Of a stretch of DNA of 64,000 nt, positions 1 through 7,912 are shown piece after piece. This DNA is from Oscillospiraceae bacterium. Its GTDB lineage: Bacteria > Bacillota > Clostridia > Oscillospirales > Oscillospiraceae. The stretch covers positions 1 through 64,000 of the forward strand of contig JAFRIV010000024.1 in NCBI GenBank assembly GCA_017432615.1, given 5' to 3'. Positions within the stretch are counted from its first letter, which is position 1. Each line of letters opens with the position of its first letter. Below the pieces are notes generated by a model. That model was not told the origin of the DNA and searched no databases. It worked only from the letters and a program-made list of their open reading frames with translations. Both the position numbers and the translations under genes were made by a program.

Positions 1-86
1 GCCTTTAATGTCAGCGCCTCGTCTCGCAGATGGACATTGGACATGACTGTATAGTTTTTGTTTTTCTCTACACGGATTACAGCCAT
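1..86 (-). CDS. Replication initiator / HTH-DnaD-type protein, 5' end only
   Basis: The first 28 codons of a leftward gene run off the window edge. The N-terminus (MAVIRVEKNKNYTVMSN, then HLRDEALTLK) matches the opening of the replisome-organiser / RepA-like helix-turn-helix proteins common on Clostridial conjugative elements and phages, which start replication of the element. The ATG at 84-86 follows a GGGGGTGA ribosome binding site. Only the start is visible, so the rest of the domain structure is inferred from the family. It marks the left of the window as mobile-element DNA. Confidence 0.6.
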   Translation of the reverse strand, partial: MAVIRVEKNKNYTVMSNVHLRDEALTLK

Positions 87-117
87 TTCTTCATCACCCC
101 CTTTCTCCGTGGTTCAT

Positions 118-345
118 TTACTTGGCTTTATCCTTGTGCTTCACGCTTTTGATGACTTCCTTCATGCAGTAGCCGATGCAGGGAACAGGAACGGCATAGG
201 AACAGCCGTCGCAGGGACTCTTCTTCGGCTCCGGCTTGACCTCGTAGTTGCATTGCTCACCGTAAATGCAGCCCTTTCGCTTTTCGTACCAGTAGCAGTA
301 CTTGCAGTCCTTGGGCTTGTCCGGCGAATACTGGATCTCACTCAT
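118..345 (-). CDS. Small cysteine-rich mobile-element protein
   Basis: A 75-residue protein with eight cysteines, including CKYC, a C-x6-C pair (CIYGEQC has five between), CDGC and CIGYC, plus a Lys-rich tail. The Cys spacing suggests one or two zinc- or iron-binding knuckles, but no family function is known to me. The ATG at 343-345 is preceded by AAAGGAGG, and it overlaps the stop of the tiny upstream membrane gene by 8 nt, so the two are translationally coupled. A longer reading from 438 is possible but has no good ribosome binding site. It lies just upstream of the replication-initiator-like gene, so it is probably part of the same element operon. Confidence 0.6.
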   Translation of the reverse strand: MSEIQYSPDKPKDCKYCYWYEKRKGCIYGEQCNYEVKPEPKKSPCDGCSYAVPVPCIGYCMKEVIKSVKHKDKAK

Positions 346-478
346 GTTTCTGCGCCTCCTTTTCCTGCTCCAGCCATTCCTCCTCAGCTCGGTCTGCCAT
401 ACCTGCAACGCGGCAGCAGCACCAGAGGAAGAAGGCATCTGCCAGCATGATTACCAACCCGATGATGATTCCGATCAT
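338..478 (-). CDS. 46-residue single-pass membrane protein
   Basis: A short gene reading MIGIIIGLVIMLADAFFLWC, then CCRVAGMADRAEEEW and a charged EKEAQKHE tail. Residues 1-22 form one hydrophobic helix, and the rest is acidic and basic, so it is predicted to be a membrane-anchored micropeptide with a cytoplasmic tail. Its stop overlaps the start of the cysteine-rich gene (ATGAGTGA), which supports real translation. Function is unknown. Membrane micropeptides of this kind are common in conjugative-element operons. Confidence 0.5.
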   Translation of the reverse strand: MIGIIIGLVIMLADAFFLWCCCRVAGMADRAEEEWLEQEKEAQKHE

Positions 479-499
479 TGTAAAAACCCCCTTAAACGC

Positions 500-550
500 A
501 AAAAAAGAGCGTCCATCTCGACTCCCCGTAGGGAGAAGAAATGAACGCTC
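500..550 (-). terminator. Intrinsic terminator after the hydrolase gene
   Basis: Outer stem 507-512/545-550 (GAGCGT/ACGCTC) encloses an inner hairpin 522-526/531-535 (CTCCC/GGGAG). On the minus strand it is followed by seven Ts (500-506). It sits 35 nt after the hydrolase stop. Its sequence is related to the terminator at 7913-7970. Confidence 0.7.
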
Positions 551-584
551 TCTCGCTTAACGTATTTAATTGTTCTTGATATTG

Positions 585-1514
585 CTAATTACTAAAACTG
601 CAAGCTTGATCTTGGTATAGCGGATTCGTCATGATCTCCGGAGCATCGCCAATAAAGGCGTTCGCCGCTTCTTCATCACCTTGAAGCTGCCACAAAAACC
701 AAGCTGTGATATATCCGTCAGGCATGTACAAAACCTCATTATGCGCTGTGCTTAAGCGCCTGACCATCATCTTATTGGAACCTATGTCATCATAGATTGC
801 TTGTAGCTGTTCACCTGTAACAACCCAGTCATCACCACCGCCTTCTCCTGCTATCAGCAGAATTGGAATATCTATCAAAGAAGCATCGTAGTCCCAAAAC
901 AGATTATGTGCCAGTTCCTTGTTGGTCGGTGAGAGGGATACCGCTGTTTTATACACGTCCTTGTGCTTTGTATCAGTTATCGCATTGATTACCCCTACAC
1001 CCCCTTGGGAGTGACCGACAATACCCACGTTATCAAAATCGACCTTTTGATAAAAGATGCTGACTGCATCTTCTATCTGCACATTCTCATTCCAACGCTC
1101 TAAGTATCTCAGAGACATCTCCGCGCCGAATGCATTCCATGCATTGCTCTCTTCGGTTCCGATCACGATAAAGCCCCAAGAAGCATAGTGCTCTGCTACA
1201 GTAGAGTATTTGGAAAGAGGCGTTCCGCTGCCATTACAAATAACAATGACGGGATATTGTCTGCCACTTGTTTCAAGCTCAGACGGGTAATAAACAATGA
1301 ATTTCCCGAAATCGAGTAAAGTAGCGTCTTCACGAGTTGAAACTTGATATGGGCCGTTTGCTATATACTTTGCTTCAATAGCTCCACCAGTCTCTGTCGT
1401 TTGTTGATAATCCTTTGGCGCTGCTGGCCTGTTACCAAGAATCTTCAGTGCAATAGCTCCTATTACTATGATGACTAGAAGTGCAATTCCAATTATCTTC
1501 AACACTTTTTTCAT
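585..1514 (-). CDS. Membrane-anchored alpha/beta hydrolase (chlorophyllase/PET-hydrolase-like fold)
   Basis: 309 residues. Residues 4-27 are a hydrophobic N-terminal anchor with no lipobox or clear cleavage site, so the enzyme is probably tethered outside the membrane. The nucleophile elbow GHSQGG is at 167-172 (Ser169). Asp228/229 and His258 (STAHNE) are well placed for the other two triad members, and the NGSGTPL segment near residue 94 resembles an oxyanion loop. Esterase or lipase activity follows from the fold, but the substrate is unknown. The gene lies 17 nt downstream of the fic gene and is probably co-transcribed with it as element cargo. It ends before a strong terminator. Confidence 0.8.
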   Translation of the reverse strand: MKKVLKIIGIALLVIIVIGAIALKILGNRPAAPKDYQQTTETGGAIEAKYIANGPYQVSTREDATLLDFGKFIVYYPSELETSGRQYPVIVICNGSGTPLSKYSTVAEHYASWGFIVIGTEESNAWNAFGAEMSLRYLERWNENVQIEDAVSIFYQKVDFDNVGIVGHSQGGVGVINAITDTKHKDVYKTAVSLSPTNKELAHNLFWDYDASLIDIPILLIAGEGGGDDWVVTGEQLQAIYDDIGSNKMMVRRLSTAHNEVLYMPDGYITAWFLWQLQGDEEAANAFIGDAPEIMTNPLYQDQACSFSN

Positions 1515-1531
1515 CCTCGCGATTCACTTCC

Positions 1532-2578
1532 TTACCGTCTTACATAGGCTGTTGATGGGCCGCCACCGATTTTTTCTATATATCCGCTCTTTACCAGTTC
1601 AGTCAAAGTTCTCTCAACTGTGACCTTACTGATATCCGGGCAGATTTCCATGATCTCTTTCTTTGTGATCTTGCCCACGCGCCGGTCGATGATTGCTTTG
1701 ATACGATCCGGCTTTGAAAGACTTCTATCCTGAAGCAGCTGTATCCGGCTCTCGAATTCGCCGTAAGCACGATTCAGCACGCCAAGATAGTAGTTTACAA
1801 AGGGAACGTAGTCATTTGCTTCCTCATGCCAGCCGATGGAACTGGACTGAAGGACATCGTAATAGGTCTCCTTAGATTTTTCTATCAGCATTTCTACGCT
1901 GATGTACTTGCCAACTATATACCCGGCTTTATACAAAAGCAGTAGCGTCAGGAGCCTGCTCATGCGCCCGTTCCCATCGTTAAAGGGGTGAATGCAAAGG
2001 AAGTCCAGAATGAACATGGGAATCAATACAAGCTTGTCTATGCGGTCTTCGTCCCATGCTTTGAGGAAGGAATCGCAAAGCCTGTCCATAGCTTCAGCCG
2101 TCTGCCAAGCAGGAACCGGGATAAAACGCGCTTTCTGATTTCCTTCAGCATCAGTCTCTGCAATGACATTATCTGAATTCTTGAATTCACCGCCAACGGC
2201 TCCGGTTGAATAAGAATACAGGTCTCTGTGAAGTTGGAGAATGATCCCCGGCCTTGGCCTGATATGATCATAGCTTTCATGGATTGTTGCCAGCACCTCA
2301 CGGTAGCCAGCAATCTCTTCCTCAGACCGGTTTCTCGGCTCGGCTTTCATCTTGACCAGTTCTTCCAAACGTTTGTCTGAAGTATAGATACCTTCAATAC
2401 GGTTGGAAGCGCCAGTACTCTGAATTTTTGCAACTTCAAGCAGGGTTTTCAACTCGTCAGCGTTGGCCTCCAGAAACAATTCCTGCTTGCCCTTATGCTC
2501 ATGAAGTCCCGCAAGAACTTTCACCAACTCCGGTGTCAGAAGTTTTTCTGGCGTTGTTTCGTAGTCGAATGCTCTCAT
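1532..2578 (-). CDS. Fic-domain AMP-transferase with C-terminal winged helix
   Basis: 348 residues. The canonical Fic motif HPFNDGNGR spans residues 197-205, with His197 catalytic. An N-terminal inhibitory helix with S58-x3-E62-G63 (SNRIEG) places it in the class II, auto-inhibited Fic proteins. The last ~60 residues form a winged helix (KKEIMEICPDISKVTVERTL), so it is of the Fic-plus-DNA-binding type thought to autoregulate. Known Fic enzymes transfer AMP from ATP to Ser/Thr/Tyr of targets; the target here is unknown. The ATG follows AAGGAG, and a consensus promoter with symmetric repeats lies upstream. Confidence 0.9.
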   Translation of the reverse strand: MRAFDYETTPEKLLTPELVKVLAGLHEHKGKQELFLEANADELKTLLEVAKIQSTGASNRIEGIYTSDKRLEELVKMKAEPRNRSEEEIAGYREVLATIHESYDHIRPRPGIILQLHRDLYSYSTGAVGGEFKNSDNVIAETDAEGNQKARFIPVPAWQTAEAMDRLCDSFLKAWDEDRIDKLVLIPMFILDFLCIHPFNDGNGRMSRLLTLLLLYKAGYIVGKYISVEMLIEKSKETYYDVLQSSSIGWHEEANDYVPFVNYYLGVLNRAYGEFESRIQLLQDRSLSKPDRIKAIIDRRVGKITKKEIMEICPDISKVTVERTLTELVKSGYIEKIGGGPSTAYVRR

Positions 2579-2603
2579 GCTATCTCCTTCATTCTCGGAA
2601 TTT

Positions 2604-2653
2604 CTCCATCATTATAGCAGTAAATGAGTGAGATTACAATAGCTATGATGGAG
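2604..2653 (-). promoter_or_regulatory. fic promoter between inverted operator-like repeats
   Basis: On the minus strand TTGTAA (2634-2639) and TATAAT (2611-2616) are separated by 17 bp. The promoter is bracketed by CTCCATCATT (2604-2613) and its near-exact inverse (2644-2653). A third copy, in the first orientation, is at 2867-2876. The symmetry suggests binding of a dimeric regulator, possibly the winged helix of Fic itself. Confidence 0.6.
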
Positions 2654-2690
2654 ATTCTTGTTTATAATATGGGGCGGGTTTATACCCTCC

Positions 2691-2826
2691 AAGACTGCAA
2701 TATAACAGCGGTAAGGCTGCAAATATAAACTGTACCTCTGCTCGACAAATCCCTGTATTTGCTGGGCATTCGTGACCAAAGGCTGCAAGACTGCAAGACT
2801 GCAAAAGAGGAGTCTGCACTTGCAGT
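2691..2826. repeat. Iterated GACTGCAA / GGCTGCAA motif
   Basis: The 8-mer (A/G)(A/G)CTGCAA occurs at 2693-2700, 2715-2722 and three times in direct tandem at 2781-2804, with an inverted TTGCAGT at 2820-2826. It fills the divergent region between fic and the XRE-led operon. It could be iterons for replication, arm-type recombinase sites or a regulator array; the sequence does not say which. Apart from the promoters and these repeats I see nothing else in 2579-2992. Confidence 0.45.
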
Positions 2827-2898
2827 TGTGACATTATAGCATGACTTTCTTAGATGCACTATGGATCTCCATCATTTTAGAGGGTATTTGGCAAACTG

Positions 2899-2945
2899 GT
2901 AACTGCAATTACCCCTTTGTTAACCGGTTTCAGCTAAGATATACT
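2899..2945 (+). promoter_or_regulatory. Promoter and operator-like palindrome of the XRE operon
   Basis: TTGTTA (2917-2922) and TATACT (2940-2945) are 17 bp apart, reading rightward. Just upstream, GGTAA-ctgcaa-TTACC (2899-2914) is a dyad symmetric site suitable for an XRE dimer. Confidence 0.55.
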
Positions 2946-2992
2946 CAGATATTTTATATCCAATCATCATAGTGCATAGAAAGGGAATGCAC

Positions 2993-3334
2993 ATGATAGA
3001 GACATTAGGAAGCCGTTTGAAACAGCTGAGATCGAGCCGTGGTCTCAGGCAAGATCAGTTGGGATCCCTAGTCGGATTGAACAAGACCGCAATCCACTAC
3101 TATGAAAATGATATGCGCCAACCATCTTATGAGACCTTAGTGCGTCTGGCATCCATATTCAACGTAACCACAGACTTCCTTCTCGGCTGTGAAAAGCGAA
3201 GCGTTATAGATGTTTCCGGTCTTACAACAAGTGAAATGAATATTGTCCGCTCCCTCGTTGACAGCATGACAGAGAAAAACATGCGTCTTGAGGGACGAAT
3301 ATTCATGACAGGCAGGAACAAAGATGATGATTAA
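2993..3334 (+). CDS. XRE-family (Cro/CI) transcriptional repressor
   Basis: 113 residues from the ATG at 2993, which has AAAGGG 7 nt upstream; GTG 2972 and ATG 2987 are in frame but less well placed. The N-terminal ~62 residues are a classic HTH_3 domain (RLKQLRSSRGLRQDQLG, then LVGLNKTAIHYYENDMRQP). The C-terminal ~45 residues are helical and polar, probably for dimerisation. There is no LexA-like peptidase domain, so induction by RecA-driven autocleavage is unlikely. It leads the recombination operon and overlaps the ATPase gene by 11 nt, so it probably controls this module. Confidence 0.85.
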   Translation: MIETLGSRLKQLRSSRGLRQDQLGSLVGLNKTAIHYYENDMRQPSYETLVRLASIFNVTTDFLLGCEKRSVIDVSGLTTSEMNIVRSLVDSMTEKNMRLEGRIFMTGRNKDDD

Positions 3335-4328
3335 AGTGGACACTCGCCCATATGAATATTACTCAACTGTTATGGAAAAGCGCGTTGAATGGCTGTGGTA
3401 TCCGTTCATTCCTTACGGGAAGCTAACGCTTTTGCAAGGAGATCCGGGAGAAGGCAAATCAACATTCATCGTCCATGTCGCCGCTGCGCTGACTACTGGA
3501 GGCATTCTTCCAAACGGGGTTGAGGTCAACGAGCCTGTTACCGTTATCTATCAGTGCGCTGAAGATAGTATTGAGGATACAATCAAACCTCGCTTGATAG
3601 AGGCGGGAGCTGATTGCGGCAAAGTCGCTTTCATCGTAGATGGAGATCAAACCCTGTCAGTCGATGACGAGCGCATTGAGCGAAGTATTCAGGAGACCGG
3701 CGCAAGGCTTTTCGTGCTTGATCCGCTTCAGGCATATATCAAGCAGGATGGCGATTTGCAGAGCGCCACCCGAATGAGAAGTCTGATGCGGCGGCTTTCC
3801 TCCGTAGCTGAGAGAAACCAGTGTGCTATCGTTCTGATTGGTCATCTGAACAAAGCATCTGGCGGCAAATCACTATATCGAGGCCTTGGAAGCATAGATA
3901 TCGCTGCTATAGCAAGAAGCGTTCTAATGATAACACGGGACTTGGAACACCCTGAGATTCGTTACATGTATCCCATTAAATCCAGCCTAGCCCCTGAAAG
4001 CTACGGGATCAGCTTCATACTCGATCCCGATACTGGCTTTCACTGGATCGGCAAGTGTCTGTTCCGTGGTGAAGAAAACTCTACCGGTATAACAACAAAT
4101 ACATCGAAGAAGGATCGGGCAAAAGAACTTCTTCGCCTTATGCTGTCAGCAGAAGATGTGAAAAGCACCGATGCTTATTCCCGACTCGTTTGGCTGGGGA
4201 TTTCTGAGCGTACTATACGAACCGCTCAAAAAGAGCTTGGCATTGAAGCATACAGGAAAAGCAACGTCTGGTACTTACGGCTTGCTTCACCACTTCAACC
4301 ATCCAGTGAGGAAGATGACGATGGATAA
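3324..4328 (+). CDS. AAA ATPase, RepA/DnaB-like (AAA_25) element helicase-type protein
   Basis: 334 residues. Walker A GDPGEGKST is at residues 39-47, and Walker B ends at Asp133 (ARLFVLDPLQAY). A sensor-like GHLNKASGGKSLYRGLGSID loop follows near 170-190. This is the RecA-fold, RepA-type hexameric helicase family found on integrative elements, where it is thought to act in element replication or DNA unwinding. Residues ~255-320 look like a helix-turn-helix tail (GISERTIRTAQKELGI). The start ATGATG overlaps the XRE stop, and the stop overlaps the next ATG by 8 nt, which indicates tight translational coupling. Confidence 0.85.
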   Translation: MMIKVDTRPYEYYSTVMEKRVEWLWYPFIPYGKLTLLQGDPGEGKSTFIVHVAAALTTGGILPNGVEVNEPVTVIYQCAEDSIEDTIKPRLIEAGADCGKVAFIVDGDQTLSVDDERIERSIQETGARLFVLDPLQAYIKQDGDLQSATRMRSLMRRLSSVAERNQCAIVLIGHLNKASGGKSLYRGLGSIDIAAIARSVLMITRDLEHPEIRYMYPIKSSLAPESYGISFILDPDTGFHWIGKCLFRGEENSTGITTNTSKKDRAKELLRLMLSAEDVKSTDAYSRLVWLGISERTIRTAQKELGIEAYRKSNVWYLRLASPLQPSSEEDDDG

Positions 4329-4809
4329 ACCTTATCTTGTGGGCGGATATGTGAAGCTGGCAAAACTATGGGAACGGCACCAGTTTCAGGCTTTCAGGTA
4401 TCATAACGACTATTATCAGAAGAAATATGCTGATTCTACAGATTCTGAGCTTATAGGCGTTTACATAGACATTACAGGCAACAAACAGACATATAAGCGT
4501 ACTCACATGGTTAGGCTCCTTCGAGACTGTCTGCTCGGCAAAGTCAATTGCATTTCCACGCAGACTAAAGCTTATCTTGCCGCAAATACAGAGGAACTAT
4601 GCTTCCTTCTGTATTTCTTGTTCCACCTACCTGTCCGCATTGATATCGTTAGCGAGGATGATCCTTTGCAAATCGACACTATACGAAATCCGGATATGCA
4701 GCGTGAAGCATTAGCAAAAATGGCTGATGATTATGTCGCACTGAACATGCCAGCCTATAGCGAATGGGAAAACAAGCTGCGGGAGGCAATGAATAAGCTC
4801 GTCTCGTAA
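4321..4809 (+). CDS. Serine-recombinase-fold protein lacking catalytic residues
   Basis: 162 residues from the ATG at 4321 (GAGG 9 nt upstream; ATG 4315 is an alternative). Residues ~43-112 align by eye with the second half of a resolvase catalytic domain: GVYIDITGNKQTYKR corresponds to the usual VYxDEGxSGTxxxR segment, LLRDCLLGKVNCISTQT to the LLxDAxxGKIDxVLxxS strand, and VRIDIVSEDD to VxFExE. The nucleophile Ser segment (ARVST) is absent, and the SRFARN Arg cluster is replaced by TKAYLAAN. It cannot cut DNA by the known mechanism. Lying between the ATPase and the large recombinase, it may be an architectural partner of the latter. This reading is mine and needs structure-based comparison. 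Confidence 0.6.
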   Translation: MDKPYLVGGYVKLAKLWERHQFQAFRYHNDYYQKKYADSTDSELIGVYIDITGNKQTYKRTHMVRLLRDCLLGKVNCISTQTKAYLAANTEELCFLLYFLFHLPVRIDIVSEDDPLQIDTIRNPDMQREALAKMADDYVALNMPAYSEWENKLREAMNKLVS

Positions 4810-4837
4810 CCAATCATGAAGAAAGTGAGATCCTTTC

Positions 4838-6805
4838 ATGGATGAGATTAAGGAACCTATTACAGAGATCGGTGATGATCCTGCTGAAGCTGATGTTCAG
4901 GAGACTGCTCTTGTACCGGTAAAACAGGATTGGCAGCAACGCCACGATGACCGAGAGGCATATCGTGAGGAACTGAGAAGTCGTGTGCGCAAAGCCCAAC
5001 CAAACGCAGAGTATTTTCGCCCCGCAAAGCCTCAGCCGACGATCTCTGATGATGGTCATAAGAGAGTTGCTGCCTATGCTCGCGTCAGCACGAAGAGCAC
5101 AGAACAGACACTTTCTATTGAAAACCAGACCAAATTCTATACCAAGAAGATTGAAGACAACCCTAATTGGGAGATGGATGATATCTACGCAGACGAGGGC
5201 AAGTCAGGGACTTCGCTCCGTCATAGGGATGACTTCAAACGCATGATGGAGAATGCACAGCAAAAGAAGATGGATCTCATCCTCTGTGCCAGTGTATCGA
5301 GATTTGCCAGAAATATCTCTGACTGCTTGGAACAGGTTGCGCTATTGAAAACCATGAACCCGTCTCATCCCATCGGCGTATACTTCGAGACTGAGAACAT
5401 CTACACGCTCGACCCTAACAGCGACCAGAATTTGCATATCCACGCTCTACTCGCAGATTGGGAGTCTGGGAATAAAAGCCGTCGCATGATTCTGTCGTAT
5501 GATCAGAGAATACTTACCGGCCAGTATCCTGTATCTGATCTGCTCGGTTTTCGCCATACGAAAGACGGAGACCTGATCATTCAGCCAGAAGAGGCAAAAA
5601 CTGTTCGTTTCATGTTCATAGCTCGTATCAGCGGATATGGATTTGAAGAAATAGCTGATATCTTGACTGATAAGAAACGGCCTACGCTTAAGGGACGAAC
5701 GGAATGGAACCCCAACATGGTACGCAGTATCATGTCAAATGAGCGAACATGGGGAGATCTCGAAGCACGTAAAAGCATCGTCATTGACTACAAGAAAGGT
5801 ATTGTCGTAAAGAACAACGGGCAACGAGATTCTGCTTATGTTCCCGGCCATCATGAAGGCATTGTTACTCCCACGATAGCGTTGGCAGCTAAGATGGTCT
5901 CCGCAAGTAGCCGTGCGCTAAGAGGGAATATCCCTGTCATGCGCGTTATAGCAGAGGGAAATCTAAAAGGCTTCATCAATCTGTCTCCCGGTTGGGGCGG
6001 CTTCAGTGCAGAAATGCTTTCGGATGCCAGCCTAAGTGTGTATGACAGTGAAGAGCAACAGCAGCTTTATTACGACGCTGGTATCATTTCAGGGGATATT
6101 CATAGCAATGTTCTATCCATGACAATGACAGGCTATGAAGTACCTTTGGGGATCTTCTTTCTGCATCGAAACATGCCTTCGCTTACCATCACGGAAAAAG
6201 GCATTCGATTCAATAAGGCTTGCCATGATCGGCTCGATAACTGTGCTGATATTGATATCTTTTATCATCCTCATCTCCAGTCGATTATCATTGCAACCGC
6301 TCAGGAGAAGTCCGCAAACAAAGTCCGCTGGATTAGTGCGGACGGCAATCCTATGCAGCTTATTTCAGGAAAGAAGTTCTCTGAAGCTATATATGATCAT
6401 TTACGCTGGATACATCAGTATCAGTTTCGCTTTCGTGGAGTTTCCAAGGAACGAAACGGAACAAAGTTCATTGTATTCAGCTTGGATGAACCGCAGATCC
6501 TTGTCGGGAAACTGAAGCCGGATTCTGCTGAGGCCAATACTCGTGGCGCTATTCGCTTCATTCCATACAAAGATACAGGCGATAAAGCAGCGACCACTAA
6601 TAATGGCGTAGCGTATCCGATTGAGTGGGAAGGCAAGCATGGCGTTTCCTATTACATTCGGAGCAAGCGAGACGCCGCTATAAATCAGATAAGCAGCAAT
6701 GATCTTTACGCGCCGTGTCTGACAGTGCATGACCCGACATTAGAGGATTTGCCTACCCCTGAAGAGATTCAGGATGAGCTTGAATACCTATTAGCGTCAA
6801 TGTAA
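4838..6805 (+). CDS. Large serine recombinase (element integrase) with novel C-terminal domain
   Basis: 655 residues. A charged ~75-residue N-terminal extension precedes the resolvase domain (residues ~76-225), with the nucleophile Ser84 in YARVSTKS and the SRFARNISD arginine region. A recombinase domain follows at ~235-345 (GLGF-type segment, then WNPNMVRSIMSNERTWGD). The usual Cys-rich zinc ribbon and long coiled coil of LSRs are not evident. Instead, residues ~445-555 carry a domain that also appears in the two downstream small proteins. It is expected to integrate and excise the element by cutting at short att sites with a 2-bp overlap. It is the fourth gene of the XRE-led operon. Confidence 0.9.
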   Translation: MDEIKEPITEIGDDPAEADVQETALVPVKQDWQQRHDDREAYREELRSRVRKAQPNAEYFRPAKPQPTISDDGHKRVAAYARVSTKSTEQTLSIENQTKFYTKKIEDNPNWEMDDIYADEGKSGTSLRHRDDFKRMMENAQQKKMDLILCASVSRFARNISDCLEQVALLKTMNPSHPIGVYFETENIYTLDPNSDQNLHIHALLADWESGNKSRRMILSYDQRILTGQYPVSDLLGFRHTKDGDLIIQPEEAKTVRFMFIARISGYGFEEIADILTDKKRPTLKGRTEWNPNMVRSIMSNERTWGDLEARKSIVIDYKKGIVVKNNGQRDSAYVPGHHEGIVTPTIALAAKMVSASSRALRGNIPVMRVIAEGNLKGFINLSPGWGGFSAEMLSDASLSVYDSEEQQQLYYDAGIISGDIHSNVLSMTMTGYEVPLGIFFLHRNMPSLTITEKGIRFNKACHDRLDNCADIDIFYHPHLQSIIIATAQEKSANKVRWISADGNPMQLISGKKFSEAIYDHLRWIHQYQFRFRGVSKERNGTKFIVFSLDEPQILVGKLKPDSAEANTRGAIRFIPYKDTGDKAATTNNGVAYPIEWEGKHGVSYYIRSKRDAAINQISSNDLYAPCLTVHDPTLEDLPTPEEIQDELEYLLASM

Positions 6806-6815
6806 GGAGAGCGTT

Positions 6816-7568
6816 ATGGATACTACTACACCTTCCACACCATCTGAAGAGAAGAAGCAGCCCTTCATTTCCCCTCGTGAGGCAGAACTGATTCAGGAAC
6901 TTGCCAAACTTCGTAGAGAGCAAAAACAAGAGTTGGAGTATGAGACCTTTGAAGGCTATCAGCTTCCTCCTCCAACGCAATTCTCCATGCTGAAGAAGCC
7001 TTTTGTGTCCATAAAATACGGCCAGATGAACTTCAACATGGCTTGTATCAGACTTTTTGAAGGACTGCCCCATATTCTAACTCCGATACATCCCGGAAAA
7101 AAGCGGCTCACCATTATACCCCTAGCGGAAGAAGAAAGTGCATCCGTGGATTGGGCAAGGCAAAAAGATGGCATTTGGATCAACCGAGGAATAACAACGG
7201 TCGAAGTTACAGACAGCATATTTCGTATGATGGGGTGGAATCAGGAGTGTCGATACAAAGCTCTTGGTAGAGTGGCTGATTCTGAGCGTGGACTCGTACT
7301 TATCTTCGACTTGGAAGAAGCCATTATGTTCACGCCTGATATGCATGAATATGTTGATCCTGCAACCGGTGAAATAAGGCATCGGAAAATCAAATACTAC
7401 CCTGATACCTATAAAGACTGCATCGGCAAGTCTTACAACGATTATGTGGCTTCACGTCAGCTAAGCCTTTTTGAAGAATTTGCCGGTTATCAAGGGGATT
7501 ACTCTTCTGGAATGCAACCGACATCTGAAGAAGGGCAGCCTGAAATAGGAGCAGATTATGAATCCTGA
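6816..7568 (+). CDS. LSR-accessory protein sharing the recombinase C-terminal domain (1)
   Basis: 250 residues, start ATG with AAGGAGAG upstream and only 10 nt after the recombinase. Residues 20-45 are helical and charged (REAELIQELAKLRREQ), possibly a coiled coil. Residues 61-172 (KPFVSIKYG, then KKRLTIIPLAEEES, VTDSIFRMMGW, LVLIFDLEEAIMF) follow the same pattern as LSR residues 445-555 and as the whole next protein. A basic-acidic tail follows. No named family is recognised. Position and shared domain suggest a factor that contacts the recombinase or the att site, such as a directionality or synapsis factor; this is inference. Confidence 0.65.
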   Translation: MDTTTPSTPSEEKKQPFISPREAELIQELAKLRREQKQELEYETFEGYQLPPPTQFSMLKKPFVSIKYGQMNFNMACIRLFEGLPHILTPIHPGKKRLTIIPLAEEESASVDWARQKDGIWINRGITTVEVTDSIFRMMGWNQECRYKALGRVADSERGLVLIFDLEEAIMFTPDMHEYVDPATGEIRHRKIKYYPDTYKDCIGKSYNDYVASRQLSLFEEFAGYQGDYSSGMQPTSEEGQPEIGADYES

Positions 7569-7908
7569 ACCCAAAAAGCTTTCCATCTCAGTTATGGGAG
7601 CAGAACACGGAATACTTGTCGGAAGAAAGATAGTCGAGGCTCTTGGCTATCCAGCGTATATATGCATTCTGAAAAGCGAGGATAAGCAGTCAATAGCTAT
7701 CACTCCATGCTCTCGAAAACATGTTCTCTCGTTCAAGGTTCCAGATAATTATGCGGAACAACGAAATGCCAAGTTCCGGATCTATAGTCATGCTTTCATT
7801 GAGGAGCTTTTAATCGCAAACGATTTGGAGCCAGCAAAGACACACCGGGTTATAGGAGAGTACTCGGAGGAGCATAATGCGGCTATCTTTCCGCTAAAGG
7901 TACTGTAG
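7558..7908 (+). CDS. LSR-accessory protein sharing the recombinase C-terminal domain (2)
   Basis: 116 residues consisting almost only of the shared domain: KLSISVMGAEHGILVGRKIV, then QSIAITPCSRKH, IYSHAFIEELLIANDL and NAAIFPLKVL. The start ATG overlaps the previous gene by 11 nt and follows GGAGCAGATT. It is a small soluble alpha/beta protein with no membrane segment and is the last gene before a terminator. Single-domain size and linkage to an LSR fit a recombination directionality factor, but RDFs have no common sequence, so this is a hypothesis. Confidence 0.6.
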   Translation: MNPEPKKLSISVMGAEHGILVGRKIVEALGYPAYICILKSEDKQSIAITPCSRKHVLSFKVPDNYAEQRNAKFRIYSHAFIEELLIANDLEPAKTHRVIGEYSEEHNAAIFPLKVL

Positions 7909-7912
7909 AAAG

